This document shows positions 22,129 to 33,849 of a stretch of 64,000 bases of DNA, in pieces (position 1 is the first letter of the stretch; every line of letters begins with the position of its first letter). The notes below the pieces were generated by a model, which was not told where the DNA came from, did no database searches, and saw nothing but the letters and a program-made list of their open reading frames with translations. Source of the DNA: Nymphalis io. Its lineage: Eukaryota > Arthropoda > Insecta > Lepidoptera > Nymphalidae. Position numbers and translations under genes: made by a program. Location: positions 6,278,501-6,342,500 of the forward strand of contig NC_065917.1 in assembly GCF_905147045.1 (NCBI RefSeq), written 5' to 3'.

Positions 22129-22782
22129 GTCGTTATTATTTTTATACATAAGCATGGTTATTAACCCTTATCTATAAAATATATGAGTTAAATCTTAAAA
22201 AAATCTAAAACGTGCAATCTTACTCTATCGTCCGTTCTAAAACGATATAGAAATTTAATATAAAAGTAAGTAGATTTTGCGTAAAACTGGGAAACAACAT
22301 TTTTTTTAATACTAATATTATTGACGAAGATAAAATTTCAGAAGGGACAAAAATATATGTTGGCTGTCATTATCTTATGACCTTTTTGATGAAAGGTTTC
22401 TCAAGTTCCATTCCCTTAAAAAATATTTAAAAAAAACTAAAGTTGTCCGTTACGTTTATTTGAAAATCGAACGAAGTTCGATCAAATCGATATTAACAAA
22501 GTTGATACACCATACAGGGCAGAAGTCTATCACCTTATAAGTTAAGCAACCTTATAAACTAAGTTTCCATATACAGTTAAGTTATAATATAAGAATTTAG
22601 AAGCCATAACTAAAAATGTTTATCGCATTGTAAAATTGAGGTCAGGTGTTTTACTACGCTAAGTACTCAGTTAATTTTCCTATAAAAGATATTAAAATTT
22701 ACCTCAATTTCTGAAAAATAAAACTTAATTAAGAAATGAGAATATAACACCATAATCATGTATATTCGGTGGGTGATTAGAG
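22129..22782. other. unassigned AT-rich DNA
   Basis: No gene or clear repeat was recognised. Confidence 0.4.
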
Positions 22783-23005
22783 TTAGATATATTTTAGTAA
22801 CGGACTGGCAAAGGGGTCACATGGTTTACGTGGTCACAACTGCCCATTGGCATTGTAAGAAATATTAATCGTCCCTTACATCGCCAATGCGCCTCGAATC
22901 TTGGAAGTAAAGTCACTTCAAATCGTACAGTACTAAGTTTTATGGTCGTATATGTGATGGGTGGTTTCATTCCAGTTGAGCCCTATCACCAAGTGAATAA
23001 TATTT
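22783..23005 (-). repeat. SINE-A, old copy
   Basis: CATTGGCATTGTAAGAAATA, CATCGCCAATGCGCC and GAGCCCTATCACCAAGTGAA are in order. Confidence 0.65.
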
Positions 23006-23369
23006 CGCTCATCTTTATTTAAAGAGATGATTTTAATGCCAGGAAATTAGGTCATCTTGAGAAGGGCATTGAAGATGTGATCCTTGAAAATGTGCATGCG
23101 CTCTAAAAATACTGTCCTAAATATTTTGAATTTTGTGCCAGTTTCAATGAAAATATCATATATTTATTAAGGAATAATCTTTTCCATCTGCCTCGTTCAA
23201 CCTCGTTGAACGTCGAGGCCGCAATCTCGAATACTATATGCAGATATTGTTTTGTGACGATATTTATTGCTCGGACAACATTTCCAGTTAAGATTCTCGT
23301 AAGATTTTTAGTGAATATGAACCCGTAAATATGCCATTACTGGGAAAAGACTTCGTCTCCACTTTTAGA

Positions 23370-23411
23370 AACGTTTTGGTGCTTTATAAGGGGATAAAGC
23401 ACCAAAACGTT
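23370..23411. repeat. inverted repeat, 17-bp perfect stem
   Basis: AACGTTTTGGTGCTTTA (23370-23386) and its exact reverse complement (23395-23411) flank an 8-base loop. It lies beside a SINE-B-like remnant. Confidence 0.8.
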
Positions 23412-23719
23412 CCACTTACACGTGATGAAAAATTACACGGGCTATATTTTATTTCAATAATAATAAGATTAAACACTTAAAAATGGTATTTGTAAAGCAA
23501 GCCAGTAGAAAAGCTGCTTTATCCGCGTGCGCTTATTTATATATGATCTCTTATAGAAACTAATTCCACGCGGGTAAAGCCACGAGCACAGCTACTTAAG
23601 AATGTTAGACTTTCACGTCTCTGGTGGTAGAAACGATATAAATACATGCTAGGGCAGGCTGTGCGGGAAACCCTTGACCAGTTTGCGGGCTATTATTTAA
23701 TTTTAAGTAGGTGCGAACA

Positions 23720-23865
23720 CGTAGCCTTTATGGTCTAATGCTTAAAAAACGTGAATTGTTGTCAAACATTGTGGTTTCAAGTCCGGGCTAGTGCCCATGT
23801 AACCTGAATGCGTCGGTTGAAAATTTGCCACATTTCTATCCCCTTTAAGGGCTTGGGGCTCACTC
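23720..23865 (+). repeat. degenerate SINE-B
   Basis: AAAAACGTGAATTGTTG, TTTCAAGTCCGGGC and AAATTTGCCACATTTCTA resemble the head and body. Confidence 0.45.
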
Positions 23866-23885
23866 TGATGCGGGTTAGGGGATAG

Positions 23886-24180
23886 ATTTTTTTTTATATA
23901 GAATAGGAAGGCGGACGAGCATATGGGCCACCTGATGGTAAGTGGTTACCAACGCCCTTAGACATTGGCATTGTAAAAAATGTCAACCATCGCTTACATA
24001 GCCAATGCGCCACCAACCTCGGAAACTAAGATTTTATGTCTCTTGTGCCTGTAATTACACTGGCTCACTCACCCTTCAAAACGGGACACAACAATATCAA
24101 GTACTGCTGTTTTGCGGTAGAATATCTGATGAGTGGGTGGTACCTACCCACACGAGCTTGCATAAAGCCCTACCACCAGT
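23886..24180 (-). repeat. SINE-A, near full length
   Basis: T-run and ATATAGAATAGGAAGGCGG to CCCTACCACCAGTA. Confidence 0.87.
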
Positions 24181-24471
24181 ATAAATTATCACAAATTACA
24201 CTGGTACACTAAAGATTTACATCGATATAATATAACAATGCAATGAATCCATGGAAAATTTACTACCGACTGAATTGCACTTACTCGAACTGGTTTAAAC
24301 TGGATCTCGCTGCAAATGAAAATATTTGTTATTGATGACACGACATACTACAGTAAAATTATCTGAAGTCTTCCTGTGTTGAGAACGTTGAATGTAGTTT
24401 TCATACGTTTTTTTTGTTTGTTTACACATCGTTTCGTTCCAATCCATCCGTTCAATTTTAATTTTGACGAC

Positions 24472-24740
24472 CCGGTTGGCGTGGTTGGTGGAACACTTGC
24501 CTTTCACGCCGAAGGTTGTGGGTTCGATTCCCACCCAGGACAGACATTTGTGTGCATGAACATGTCTGTTTGTCCTGAGTCTGGGTGTAATTATCTATAT
24601 AAGTATGTATTTACAAAAAGAAAAGTAGTATATGTAGTATATCAGTTGTCTGGTTTCCATAGTACAAGCTTTGTACAAGCTTAATTTGGGATCAGATGAC
24701 CGTGTGTGAAAAATGTCCCAGGATATTATTATTATAATGA
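24472..24740 (+). repeat. SINE-C, full length
   Basis: CCGGTTGGCGTGGTTGG head with a good box B (GGTTCGATTCCCACC), body and (ATT)n tail. Confidence 0.87.
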
Positions 24741-24830
24741 CAGTCACGAATGATCACATCCTCGCCAAAATATGTACTACTTACTAATATATATATATAT
24801 TATATATATATTATTATATATTTACTGGTG

Positions 24831-25120
24831 GTAGGGCTTTGTGCAAGCTCGTCTGGGTAGGTACCACCCACTCATCAGATATTCTACCGCAAAACAGCAA
24901 TACTTGATATTGTTGTGTTCCGGTTTGAAGGGTGAGTGTGCCAGTGTAATTACAGGCACAAGGGACATAAAATCTTAGTTCCCAAGGTTGGTGGCGCATT
25001 GGATATGTAAGCGATGGTTGACATTTCTTACAATGCCAATGTCTAAGAGCGTTCGTGACCACTTACCATCAGGTGGCCCATATGCTCGTCCGCCTTCCTA
25101 TTCTATAAAAAAAAAAAAAA
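24831..25120 (+). repeat. SINE-A, full length
   Basis: TTTACTGGTGGTAGGGC to TATTCTATAAAAAAAA. A TA-rich run precedes it at about 24787-24830. Confidence 0.87.
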
Positions 25121-25329
25121 AATTGCCGTGTTACGGTTTGAAAGGTGACCCAGTGTATTAAACGTCGTAGATAATATACCTAAGCAATAGAACTTTACGT
25201 AATATGCCTAAAACTTGTTACTTGTTGATATATCCGTTCGAAGATAGCAATATGTGTACAATTGCGCATTTCATTACTGGCATATTTGTAATTGTTGGAT
25301 TGTTGTGTAATTAATACTAAGCATTTTTA

Positions 25330-25595
25330 TGTAGCGGTTTTAAGGGCGAGTGAGCCAATATAACTACAGACACATAACTTGGTACTTCCCAAGGTTGCTA
25401 ACGCATTGAGAATGTCAGAAATGGTTAATATTTCTTAAAGCGCTAATGTCTATACGCGGTATCGAGCACTTACCATCAGGTGGCCAATTTGCCTATCAGT
25501 CTACTTATTTATAACGTATTCCAAACATCCTTCAGGTTCCAACTTAACCTGCCATCAGGTCGACATATGCTCTTCTGGCGTCTTACGAACTATAA
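25330..25595 (+). repeat. SINE-A remnants, old, partly duplicated
   Basis: TTTTAAGGGCGAGTGAGCCA, TTCCCAAGGTTG and CTTACCATCAGGTGGCC are recognisable. A second 3' piece follows at about 25545. Confidence 0.55.
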
Positions 25596-26149
25596 AAAAA
25601 CATTAACGAGGAATTGCATTAGTGTCATTTTATGTAATGCCATATATGTCACTGTCACTTCATGTTTCGCGCCTTTTTTAATCTGTGGTAAATCAAAGCC
25701 CGTCAATACTTAAAAGGCTAAGAAACGATGTATTAGTCATTACGTTCTGTCCTTATCTAATATCATTTAAGGGAAAGGGAAGGTGACATGTTATCCTTAG
25801 TTCGCTTTGTCCTTTCTGTTACAAGGTGACTCGGTTTTGAAGTAAATACGTTTGAAATAGTTTTAAACAATTATCGCTTTGATGACAATTGTATCAAGGT
25901 TTTTAAATTATTAGTAACCGTCTATAGAAAATGAAGGCAATCTTCTAGTTCCTTGGTATCGTAAATGTCGGACGGTTTTTTTTTTAATTTTGTTTCGAAC
26001 ACTTTTTTTTTTTAATTCAGTCACATTGTCTATCTACATTATCAATAACTAGATTCCAGAACTTGGGTAGTTTTATCTGTACTTCCGAGAATGTTATGTA
26101 AGATTTCATAATGATCGGCAGTTTTTTTTTTTTTTTTTTTCGGATTGTC
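25596..26149. other. unassigned DNA with homopolymer T runs
   Basis: No gene or clear repeat was recognised. Confidence 0.4.
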
Positions 26150-26235
26150 TAGTACTGTTGGCCTTACTGGCCTCTACAGCGTCACCGGGCGGGATGGGCG
26201 AGTTGAACTCAGCCGGGATCGGTAGTGTAGCTAAG
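26150..26235 (+). repeat. repeat L, copy 2
   Basis: GGGCGGGATGGGCGAGTTGA matches the reverse of 5200-5250. A T-run precedes it. Confidence 0.5.
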
Positions 26236-26985
26236 ACGTAAAGCGTTACAAATAAACTAATTTTTCGTTATGATATAAGTTTAGCATCACATGTTGGAGG
26301 CGAATTATATTAAAGTAATTTGTATATTTTCATATGTATATTGTATCTGTACATTACATATGGAATGCTTACAATATTTAAAAAAAAAAACACTAATTCA
26401 AAAATGGAACCGTAATATAATAAATTGGTAATGAATTACAAATGGTAAACGTTCTATTTTCAAATTATTTTTCGTTGGTATATAAAATTGATAGATTATT
26501 CGTTTTCATGCGCACATACGTGCTAAATAAAGTTAACACTAAAAAACATTGTTTTCGTACGAGAATATCGACGTATAACCTTGAACTCTAGCGGTCGTAC
26601 GAAAAAGATCGCGTAAGGTAAACGGCGCGAAACGCCATTTAAATTAGAATTCTAAATTCAAATAGAGATCAATGACCAAAGTTTGACAGATAATAAATAA
26701 TCTAAATAACATATTTGAATTATTTATATTTTTAATCTATTATAATATATAGTGTATTATAAAATTTTGTAATTATTATAATTAAAATATTCTAACTCAG
26801 ACGTAATTATCACATATAATTTATATAATGAGCCGAGTGGTTTAAATACAACGAAACACGAGAAAATATAGTGGGTTAACATATACGAGTCGATGCCGAT
26901 TCGCAATGGATCCTTCTGGATTGCCCAGTCGTGGGATTTATGGGCTTGTTATAATCATTAAGTAATTGTAACAGTCGAATTCGAC
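26236..26985. other. unassigned AT-rich DNA
   Basis: No gene recognised. Confidence 0.4.
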
Positions 26986-26989
26986 CTTG

Positions 26990-27460
26990 TATCACTTACA
27001 AATCAGCTTTTATAGAAGTGTAAGAAAGTTCTATTAAAACAATCTAGTAGGCAGGTTCTTTGAGAACTTAATTCATTACTCACCCGAGAAATGATGACAA
27101 CCGACTTATGGTGACATAGGATATTGATGCGTGTATCCTTGTTAAATGTTATAATTATTACGGTCAATGTCGCATATCATTATTTTTTTTTTATAGAATA
27201 GGAAGGTGGACGAGCATATGGGCCACCTGATGGGAAGTGGTCACCAAACGCCCTTAGACATTGGCATTGTAAGAAATGCGAATGCGCCACCAACCTTGGG
27301 AACTAAGATTTTATGTCCCTTGTGCCTGTAATTACACTGGCTCACTCACCCTTCAAACCGGAACACAACAATATCAAGTATTGCTGTTTTGCACTATATG
27401 ACATTTTACGACCGTTTCCTGCGGCGTCTCGAGTTTGCTCTTACAGAACAAGTCCCACTG
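26990..27460 (+). repeat. repeat I, copy 2, interrupted by SINE-A
   Basis: The left part ends GTCGCATATCATTA. The right part resumes at 27393 with ACTATATGACATTTTACGAC, matching the uninterrupted copy near 7050. Confidence 0.55.
27183..27392 (-). repeat. SINE-A, 5'-truncated
   Basis: T-run to GCTGTTTTGC. The first part of the sense strand is absent, and about 30 bp around the CAACCATCGC block is also missing. Confidence 0.82.
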
Positions 27461-28244
27461 TTTTCCAAATAAGCCGCGATGAAAATAAAAACTGTAGAAA
27501 GTTCGCGAAATAAAGAGAAAGTAGAATAAGAATCTCGAAAGCGTTTATTTTCGTTATAACAATTAAAAAATTTGTTTCTTCATACTTGGCTGGCTCTTTG
27601 CCTTTTTTTTTCGCTTAAAATTAATCCATTTAAATCAAGAACATAATTTATTTCAGTAATGTTCTCAATCTTTGTATGTTTTTTTTTTTCTAAATTAAGT
27701 CAAAGAGTAAACTTTGTTGTGTCATTTGCAGTTTTAATTTTTTTTATTAAAATAATATTTAAATATTTTCGCGTAATTATATTTTTTATGTATAATTTAA
27801 AGTTTTGACGAAGCAGCAATATAATAATGTTACCATATGCAATATCCAGTGACCAAACGATAAATCTTATGTTTTATGTATTTTAATTATTGGTCAAGGC
27901 TAAAGATGAAATGATATTGTCTTATTAAAACTTTAACATACATTCATTTAATCTACGCAACACTGAAATAGACACGTGATAAACAAAGAACCATAAATCT
28001 AAAAATGCAATGCGCACGCGCAGGCAACGCCCTAATTAAGTGCAATTTATTTTTATCTATGATTTTAAAGATGGCGCGAGTGCATTCGCACGACTTTTAC
28101 GAACACGTGAAGGAAAGCGAAATTTTGTTGTTATAAATATTTACTAAGAAAGAACTCGTGTTTTTTTATTAAGGTATATTTTTGGTGCAAGGGCGTTGCA
28201 ATGATATTTTATTAGAGGGGGCTGGGGTGTGGAAATGATGGGCG
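27461..28244. other. unassigned AT-rich DNA
   Basis: No gene recognised. An AAGATGGCGCGAG motif lies at 28069. Confidence 0.4.
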
Positions 28245-28648
28245 GTTAATTAACAAGTGAACCAGTGTAACTACAGGCATATAGGGCATAACGTCTTCAT
28301 TCCCAAGGTTGGTGGCCCAATGGCGATGTACAGAATGGTTAATATTTCTTACATCGTTAATGTCTATGGCGGTGGTGCCCGCTTAACATCAGGTGTCCCA
28401 TTTGACCGTCCGCCACTGGATGATAAGCACACATTGGGGCTGTGAGAAATATTAACACCATTCCTTATATCGCCAATGCGCCACCAAACCTGGGTGTTAC
28501 CTGGGGACCTGGATGTTACATCCCATGTCCTGTAGTTTCACTGGTATACTTCAAACCGCAACATTCTAATACTATCTATTACTGTTTGGCGGTAGAATTT
28601 GTGATGAGTGGGTTGTAACCACATGACCTTACGAGCCCTATCACCAAG
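28245..28648. repeat. two old SINE-A copies, head to head
   Basis: 28245-28418 reads in the plus sense (CAGTGTAACTACAGGCA to CCCATTTGACCGTCCGCC). 28419-28648 reads in the minus sense, ending GAGCCCTATCACCAAGTA. Confidence 0.6.
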
Positions 28649-28649
28649 T

Positions 28650-28892
28650 AGGTGGTCGATCGCGCACAAAGAAATTTGGCAAATCCTTTCTATGTCGTAT
28701 TTCCAAAAATGGAATTCTTTACCCGTTCACTTGTTCAAACGAGGCGTGAAGAGTCATCTTGCGGGCCGACAAGGCGGGGTCAGCTAGTGCAGAACATTCT
28801 TCCCGACTGTACTGGCCGTCGTCGCGTTTGGACTCTAATACCACTTACCATCAAGTGGAGTAATTTGCCTTCCCGGCGAATATAAAAAAAAA
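28650..28892 (+). repeat. LINE-E 3' end with internal deletion
   Basis: The CGCACAAAGAAATTTGGCAA coding stretch and AAACGAGGCGTGAAGAG are present, ending CGGCGAATATAAAAAAAA. Compared with 15118-15520 it lacks a segment between the KWNSL and FKRGVK codons. Confidence 0.78.
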
Positions 28893-29046
28893 CAGGCCAA
28901 TAACATTATCTCACTGACTCTTTGTTGTTTGTATTAAATAATTTTGTTAGGTAGCCATTTTGTAATGTGCCGATTCATTTTTTCTGTGCTGTCTATTCAT
29001 AAGAGACACTAGTACCTCGCGCAGGAGGCAGACGAGCAGGAGGCAG

Positions 29047-29129
29047 AGAGTTTAAGCATTATTCACGTGAGGGTATAGAGAACCACAAGTGCGTTCTCTA
29101 TACCCTCACGTGAATAATGCTTAAACTCT
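29047..29129. repeat. perfect 37-bp inverted repeat with 9-base loop
   Basis: The arm at 29047-29083 (AGAGTTTAAG...ATAGAGAAC) is the exact reverse complement of 29093-29129. The loop is CACAAGTGC. It sits at the left edge of a repeat J copy. Confidence 0.9.
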
Positions 29130-29460
29130 ATTCCAATCAAAGGAGGAGTAAATATAAACAAAACTTATATTTACATATTACATACGATTCGCTAATATCT
29201 CTGCTGTATTACGCACTACGAACAGTTCTCGATTAATTTATCTCTATTTATAATACAACACTCTTCCACTTAACTACTTATAAACACTTTAATTTTACTT
29301 TCAAAGTTCCGATAACAACTTCGCCGACATTCAAGAGGCATTTTTTTTCGCGAACCATAGAGAATATCATATATTATTCAAGATCTCGACCGATGTAGCG
29401 TCAGTTCTGTGTCAAAGTCGTTTATCTGCCTTTACTCCTGTGATAATGGGTTATATGGAT
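29130..29460 (+). repeat. repeat J copy (MITE-like)
   Basis: ATTCCAATCAAAGGAGGAGT at the left and the opposite-facing CTTTACTCCTGTGATAATGG at the right. The interior shares AATATCTCTGCTGTATTA and TCAAGATCTCGACC with the copies at 13.7 and 38.5 kb. Confidence 0.6.
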
Positions 29461-29511
29461 GCTGCGTAGCCTTAATCAAATGATAATCGCAATTACGATA
29501 CCATTTATGTA

Positions 29512-29832
29512 CTCACGTATTTATAAACGCAAATTAAGTACATGAAACTTGATGGTGTTTACCGCGGTTTGAACTCGCGATTTATGGTTAAGGAGATGGT
29601 TTGGAGCTCATTCCACGACGCTACTCCAGTGCGGGTTGGTGGAATACACATGTGGCAAAATTTCAGTGGAATTAGACACATGCAGGTTTCCTCACGATGT
29701 TTTCCTTCCCCGTAAAGCACGAGATGAATTATAATCACAAATTAAGCACATGAAAATTCAGTGGTGCATGCCGCCCGGGTTTGAACCCACGATCATCGGT
29801 TAAGATTCACGCGTTCTTACCACTGGGCCATA
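29512..29832 (-). repeat. SINE-B, with an older SINE-B piece beside it
   Basis: 29591-29832 is a clear minus-strand copy (GATGGTTTGGAGCTCATTCC to CACTGGGCCAT). 29512-29590 looks like the head end of another copy. Confidence 0.75.
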
Positions 29833-29894
29833 TAGATGGCCATAAGAATCATAGGTAAATGATGATCAGCCATAGGGCTGATCATCATTTATCT

Positions 29895-30095
29895 ATACTA
29901 GTATTATAAATTCTTAAATAACTCTGTCTATTACGCCTTCACGGGTAAACCACTGAACCGATTTTGATGAAATTTGGTTTTAGGTAAGCTTGATTCCCAA
30001 AAAAGGACATGAATTTTTTTATACCTCACACCTCCCCCCCTTCCCATAATATGTGGGTGAAGCTGCAGCGAAATGTAGTTAGAAAAATGACACAA
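29895..30095 (+). repeat. repeat F-like copy
   Basis: AACCACTGAACCGATTTTGA and GTGGGTGAAGCTGCAGCG are typical of a widespread lepidopteran repeat. A piece recurs at 39700-39749. Confidence 0.5.
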
Positions 30096-30297
30096 ACATT
30101 GTTATTATCAGAATAAAATTATTTCAAGTATTCATCCATCTTGGATCAGCGCCATGTCGGGGAAACGGCCTTTAAGTCATTCGAAAGACGAATTCATAAA
30201 GAGAACGCAGTAAAATTTCGTTGCATTTATAGTCTGTTTCAATAGAATATGTTATACGTGATGTTAAAAAAAAATTAATACTTCTTATTTAATACAT

Positions 30298-30598
30298 GCC
30301 GAGCCGCGATGGCGATGGTTAGAATGCGTGAATCCTAACCGATGATCGTGAGTTCAAACCCGGGCAAGCACCACTGAATTTTCATGTGCTTAATTTGTGG
30401 TTATAATTCATCTCGTGCTTGACAGTGAAGGAAAACATCGTGAGGAAACCTGCATGTGTCTAATTTCATTGAAATTCTGCCACATGTGTATTCTATCAAT
30501 CCGCATTGGAGCAGCGCGGTGGAATAAGCTCCAAACCTTCTCCTCAAAAGGGAGAGGAGGCCTTAGCCCGGCAGTGGGACATTAACAGGCTGTTATTG
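30298..30598 (+). repeat. SINE-B with 12-bp target duplication
   Basis: TATTTAATACAT flanks it at 30286-30297 and 30599-30610. The head starts exactly at GCCGAG. Confidence 0.88.
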
Positions 30599-30687
30599 TA
30601 TTTAATACATATTTTTATAACGGAAAACTGCGTTATTTATAAAATGAACAATTAATAGTTATCGAGTTCAAATTTAGGTGATTGCGA

Positions 30688-30911
30688 TTTTTTTTTTTTT
30701 TATAGTATAGGAAGGTGGACGAGCATATGGGCCACCTGATGGTAAGTGGTCACCAAACGCCCTTAGACATTGGCATTGTAAGAAATGTCAACCATCGCTT
30801 ATAGCCAATGCGCCACCAACCTTGGGAACTAAGATTTTATGTCCCTTGTGCCTGTAATTACACTGGCTCACTCACCCTTCAAACCGGAACACAACAATAT
30901 CAAGTATTGCT
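30688..30911 (-). repeat. SINE-A, 5'-truncated
   Basis: T-run to CAAGTATTGC, then unrelated DNA. Confidence 0.83.
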
Positions 30912-31136
30912 TGATTTGTTCATTGACCGACTTCAAAGAAAGACCGACTTCTGTATTTTCCACGATATGTTTGTATTTTCAGACACTACGATCGTTATTG
31001 TATGTTCCTTTCGCTGATGTAAGTAATATGTCATTTCCCACTGCTGGGCAGAGACATCTTTGAGGAGTACGTTCGGAGTTTATTCGTTACCACGCAGCTC
31101 CAATTCGGATACACCTTTAGCTGATTCTTATCTGAC

Positions 31137-31374
31137 AATTTTTTTGGTTTATAGATAGGCGGACGTGCAAATGGGACACCTGATATATAGTGGTCACCAC
31201 CGTCCATAGACATTGGCAATGCAAGAAATATTAAACATTTCTTACATCGCCAATGCGCCATCAACCTTTTGAACGAAGATGTTCCGTCCCGTGTGCCTGT
31301 AGTTACAGTGACTCACTCACCCTTCAAACCGGAACTGTATTGCTGTTCAGCGGTAGAATATCTGATGAATGGTT
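31137..31374 (-). repeat. SINE-A, diverged, 5'-truncated
   Basis: ATAGATAGGCGGACGTGC to GAATATCTGATGAATGG, directly abutting a SINE-B piece. Confidence 0.72.
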
Positions 31375-31516
31375 CATAATATTTTCTTTCACCGCCAAAC
31401 ACGGGATGAATTATAAACACAAACTAAGTATAAGCAAGAAGATCAGTGGTGCTTGCCCGGATTTGTACTTTCAGTCTTCGGTTTGGAATGACGTTTCCTA
31501 ACCACTCGTCCATCAG
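31375..31516 (-). repeat. SINE-B head and middle
   Basis: ACGGGATGAATTATAAACAC to CCTAACCACTCGTCCATC, all reversed. Confidence 0.7.
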
Positions 31517-31889
31517 AGTTCTCATGTATATATATGGGGATATTCTAAAATGTTATATACTCATATTATCTATGAAAAAATATGGGTTACTTTTTTTTTT
31601 ACATATGTAGCTGCGTATATCAATTCCGTTGAAATCACACTCGAGTCGAAGATGGAGTTATTTATAATCTGTGCTTATTTATGTGCTAATGACAGATCTG
31701 TCATCTTTAGAATTCTTTGTTTGAAAGCTCATTGTTTTTTTTTTTTTTAAAGATTTTGGCGCGCTTGCGTATATTTTATCTCGTTTCGTGTTATATGTTA
31801 TTTTTATGTTTCGTTAATATATTATATGTTGTACGGTTTGTTTGTATAATTTAATACCCAAGATGTCTTTGGTTAGGTCGCCTACGTCT
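31517..31889. other. unassigned AT-rich DNA
   Basis: No gene seen. Confidence 0.4.
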
Positions 31890-32040
31890 CATAGAAGTTT
31901 GTGGGTTCACTAGGGAATCTTCACGTGTTCATGATTGATCTTGTGCTTCGGTGGTGAAGGAAAACATCCCGAGGGAACCCGAATGTGTTGAGTGAAATTC
32001 TGTCACAGTGTATTCCACGAATCCGCATCGAAAATAAGTA
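31890..32040 (+). repeat. degenerate SINE-B
   Basis: TGGTGAAGGAAAACATC and GTGAAATTCTGTCACA are recognisable. Confidence 0.55.
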
Positions 32041-32455
32041 TTGCTATTTAGCGGCAGAAAGTCTGACCAGTGGTTGTCATCTACACAAATGGATGTATAA
32101 AGCCATTCGCTATTAAAATCGATTCGATGACTTCTGACCTGGATTTTATCATCAATTTTATTAATATTATTTCTAAGTCAATATTCGCAAACGTGCTTTT
32201 TTATATTTCCTCTTACATAACGATAATACATAGCTACATAACGTAATTACTATTAACCAATTGCAATTATTATTTATATATAGTCTGTGATGCAGCTGGC
32301 TTCAGAGCCATGGAAAAGTCGCAACCATCAGTTCTCGTCAGCTCCTCGATCACCCTATTCATCACGAGTTACCATTTGCGAAAATCTCAAATATTCTGTC
32401 CTTTTCTCGCGTATGTAGATCTAATAAATATAAGATTTAAAAACATCTAAGAAGT

Positions 32456-32637
32456 CTTTTTTTATATACTATAGGAAGGCGAACGAGCATATGGGCCACC
32501 TGATGGTAAGTGGTCACCAACGCCCATAGACATTGGCATTTACAGTAAGATGTTAATGTTATGTCCCTTGTGCCTGTAATATCTGATGAGTGGGGTGTAC
32601 CTACCCAGACGAACTTGCACAAAGCTCTACCACCGGT
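32456..32637 (-). repeat. SINE-A with two internal deletions
   Basis: Both ends are present (T-run; CTCTACCACCGGTAA), but about 110 bp of the interior is missing. Confidence 0.8.
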
Positions 32638-33229
32638 AATATTGGGTTTATTAGTCTGTTATTAAAATGGCAATTGAAATTATAATTCGACCTCGTAAAG
32701 GTGAAAATATTTCACACGCATACCAATAACACGAGCAAATTGAATTGATCGTTGAGTGTTTTTGTGTCCAGGACGTTGACGCATCTAAATCAGCTAACGA
32801 TAATCCACTACGTAATTGTAAACGCGCAATATGCTTATTGTTATATACAAATGTATATACAAACAATAAAAGAAGTGAGTGAAAGCTAAATCGGAGCAAC
32901 CATTCGTAACAAATTTCTGACCAGCCAACATAGATCGCGCGTTTTGGACACAACGTAAATATTTGTCTGAATTAAATTCCTGGATTTTCGAAATTTGAAG
33001 ATATGCTGATTTTCACGAAAATCTGACTTGTGATGTAGAGAATGAGAAGCCCTTTGTTCACAAATGGAAAGTTTTCCAAATGAATATTTAATTCATAGGA
33101 AATATATATTTATTTCGATTGTATATTAAGTTTTTTGTTGAAGTTTAAAGTTCGTCGTCTATTGAAATGGTAATATAAATCGAATGTTTCGTTGTCTGTG
33201 GACGGTTGGACTAAAGGCCAGGCGGTCTG
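32638..33229. other. repeat-free DNA upstream of the cnc exon
   Basis: No open frame with a recognisable domain. It is presumed to be 5' flank or intron. Confidence 0.4.
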
Positions 33230-33400
33230 GTCATTGAACGCTCGTATGTTATTCTTTACTTCATCGCAGTAGCTCGTCGAGCGTCACGGCGCGCGCGCGC
33301 GTCGCGACTTTTGATGTAACAAAGACATTGTCTCGTGAAATAACGCGCGAATCTGAAAACGGTCGAACGATTTGATTTTGGAAAGTGGAATTAGGTGTTT
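33230..33400 (+). promoter_or_regulatory. CpG-dense segment, candidate cnc promoter region
   Basis: CGTCGAGCGTCACGGCG is followed by a (CG)n run at about 33287-33306, in a locus otherwise poor in CpG. It lies 0.7 kb upstream of the first long coding exon. No TATA box or certain start site can be assigned by eye. Confidence 0.4.
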
Positions 33401-33767
33401 TATATGGTCATCTTTTTAAATAGTGTTTTTAGTTTATTTCAATAAAACTTCTTTCGATTAGTATTTTAAATTAGTGATATTATCAATTGATGTCAAATGT
33501 TAATGAATTCTCTTAATTAATTCAGTATTGAGGAAAGTTTTATTTAAACATGTGCATACATAAGTTGTGCGTAATTCAATAACTATTTGTTGTTTTTTGT
33601 TCTATATCATAATAAAAAAGATGAAATGATCGTCTATGGTATTATATAAAAAACATCCTTTGCTAAAGACTGCCTTATTCAAGGTTAAAATTTTGCCTAC
33701 ATAGGTTTACACGAGGACTAGAAAACTAATTGGCTCGGAGCCAGTGTGAACTAAAAATTTATCCTAG

Positions 33768-33775
33768 TGACTCAG
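33768..33775 (+). promoter_or_regulatory. TGACTCAG AP-1/NF-E2-like site
   Basis: GTGACTCAGTG differs by one base from the NF-E2/antioxidant-response core (TGACTCAGC). It lies 267 bp before the cnc start codon. Whether it is in the promoter or the 5' UTR depends on the unmapped start site. Confidence 0.35.
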
Positions 33776-33849
33776 TGACAATGTTCCCGAGGAAAATGTG
33801 CGCGGAAACGGAAAAGAACGTGCCGAGTTGTTCGTGACGGTGCGACAAA

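Noticed and set aside
24472..24545. tRNA-Glu gene
   Set aside because: The tRNA-like block with TTC in the anticodon place is the head of SINE-C. It lacks a matching acceptor stem and is followed by the SINE body.
29595..29700. CRISPR-like or regularly spaced repeats
   Set aside because: The repeats in the window are dispersed transposable elements and microsatellites. No short repeat-spacer array exists.
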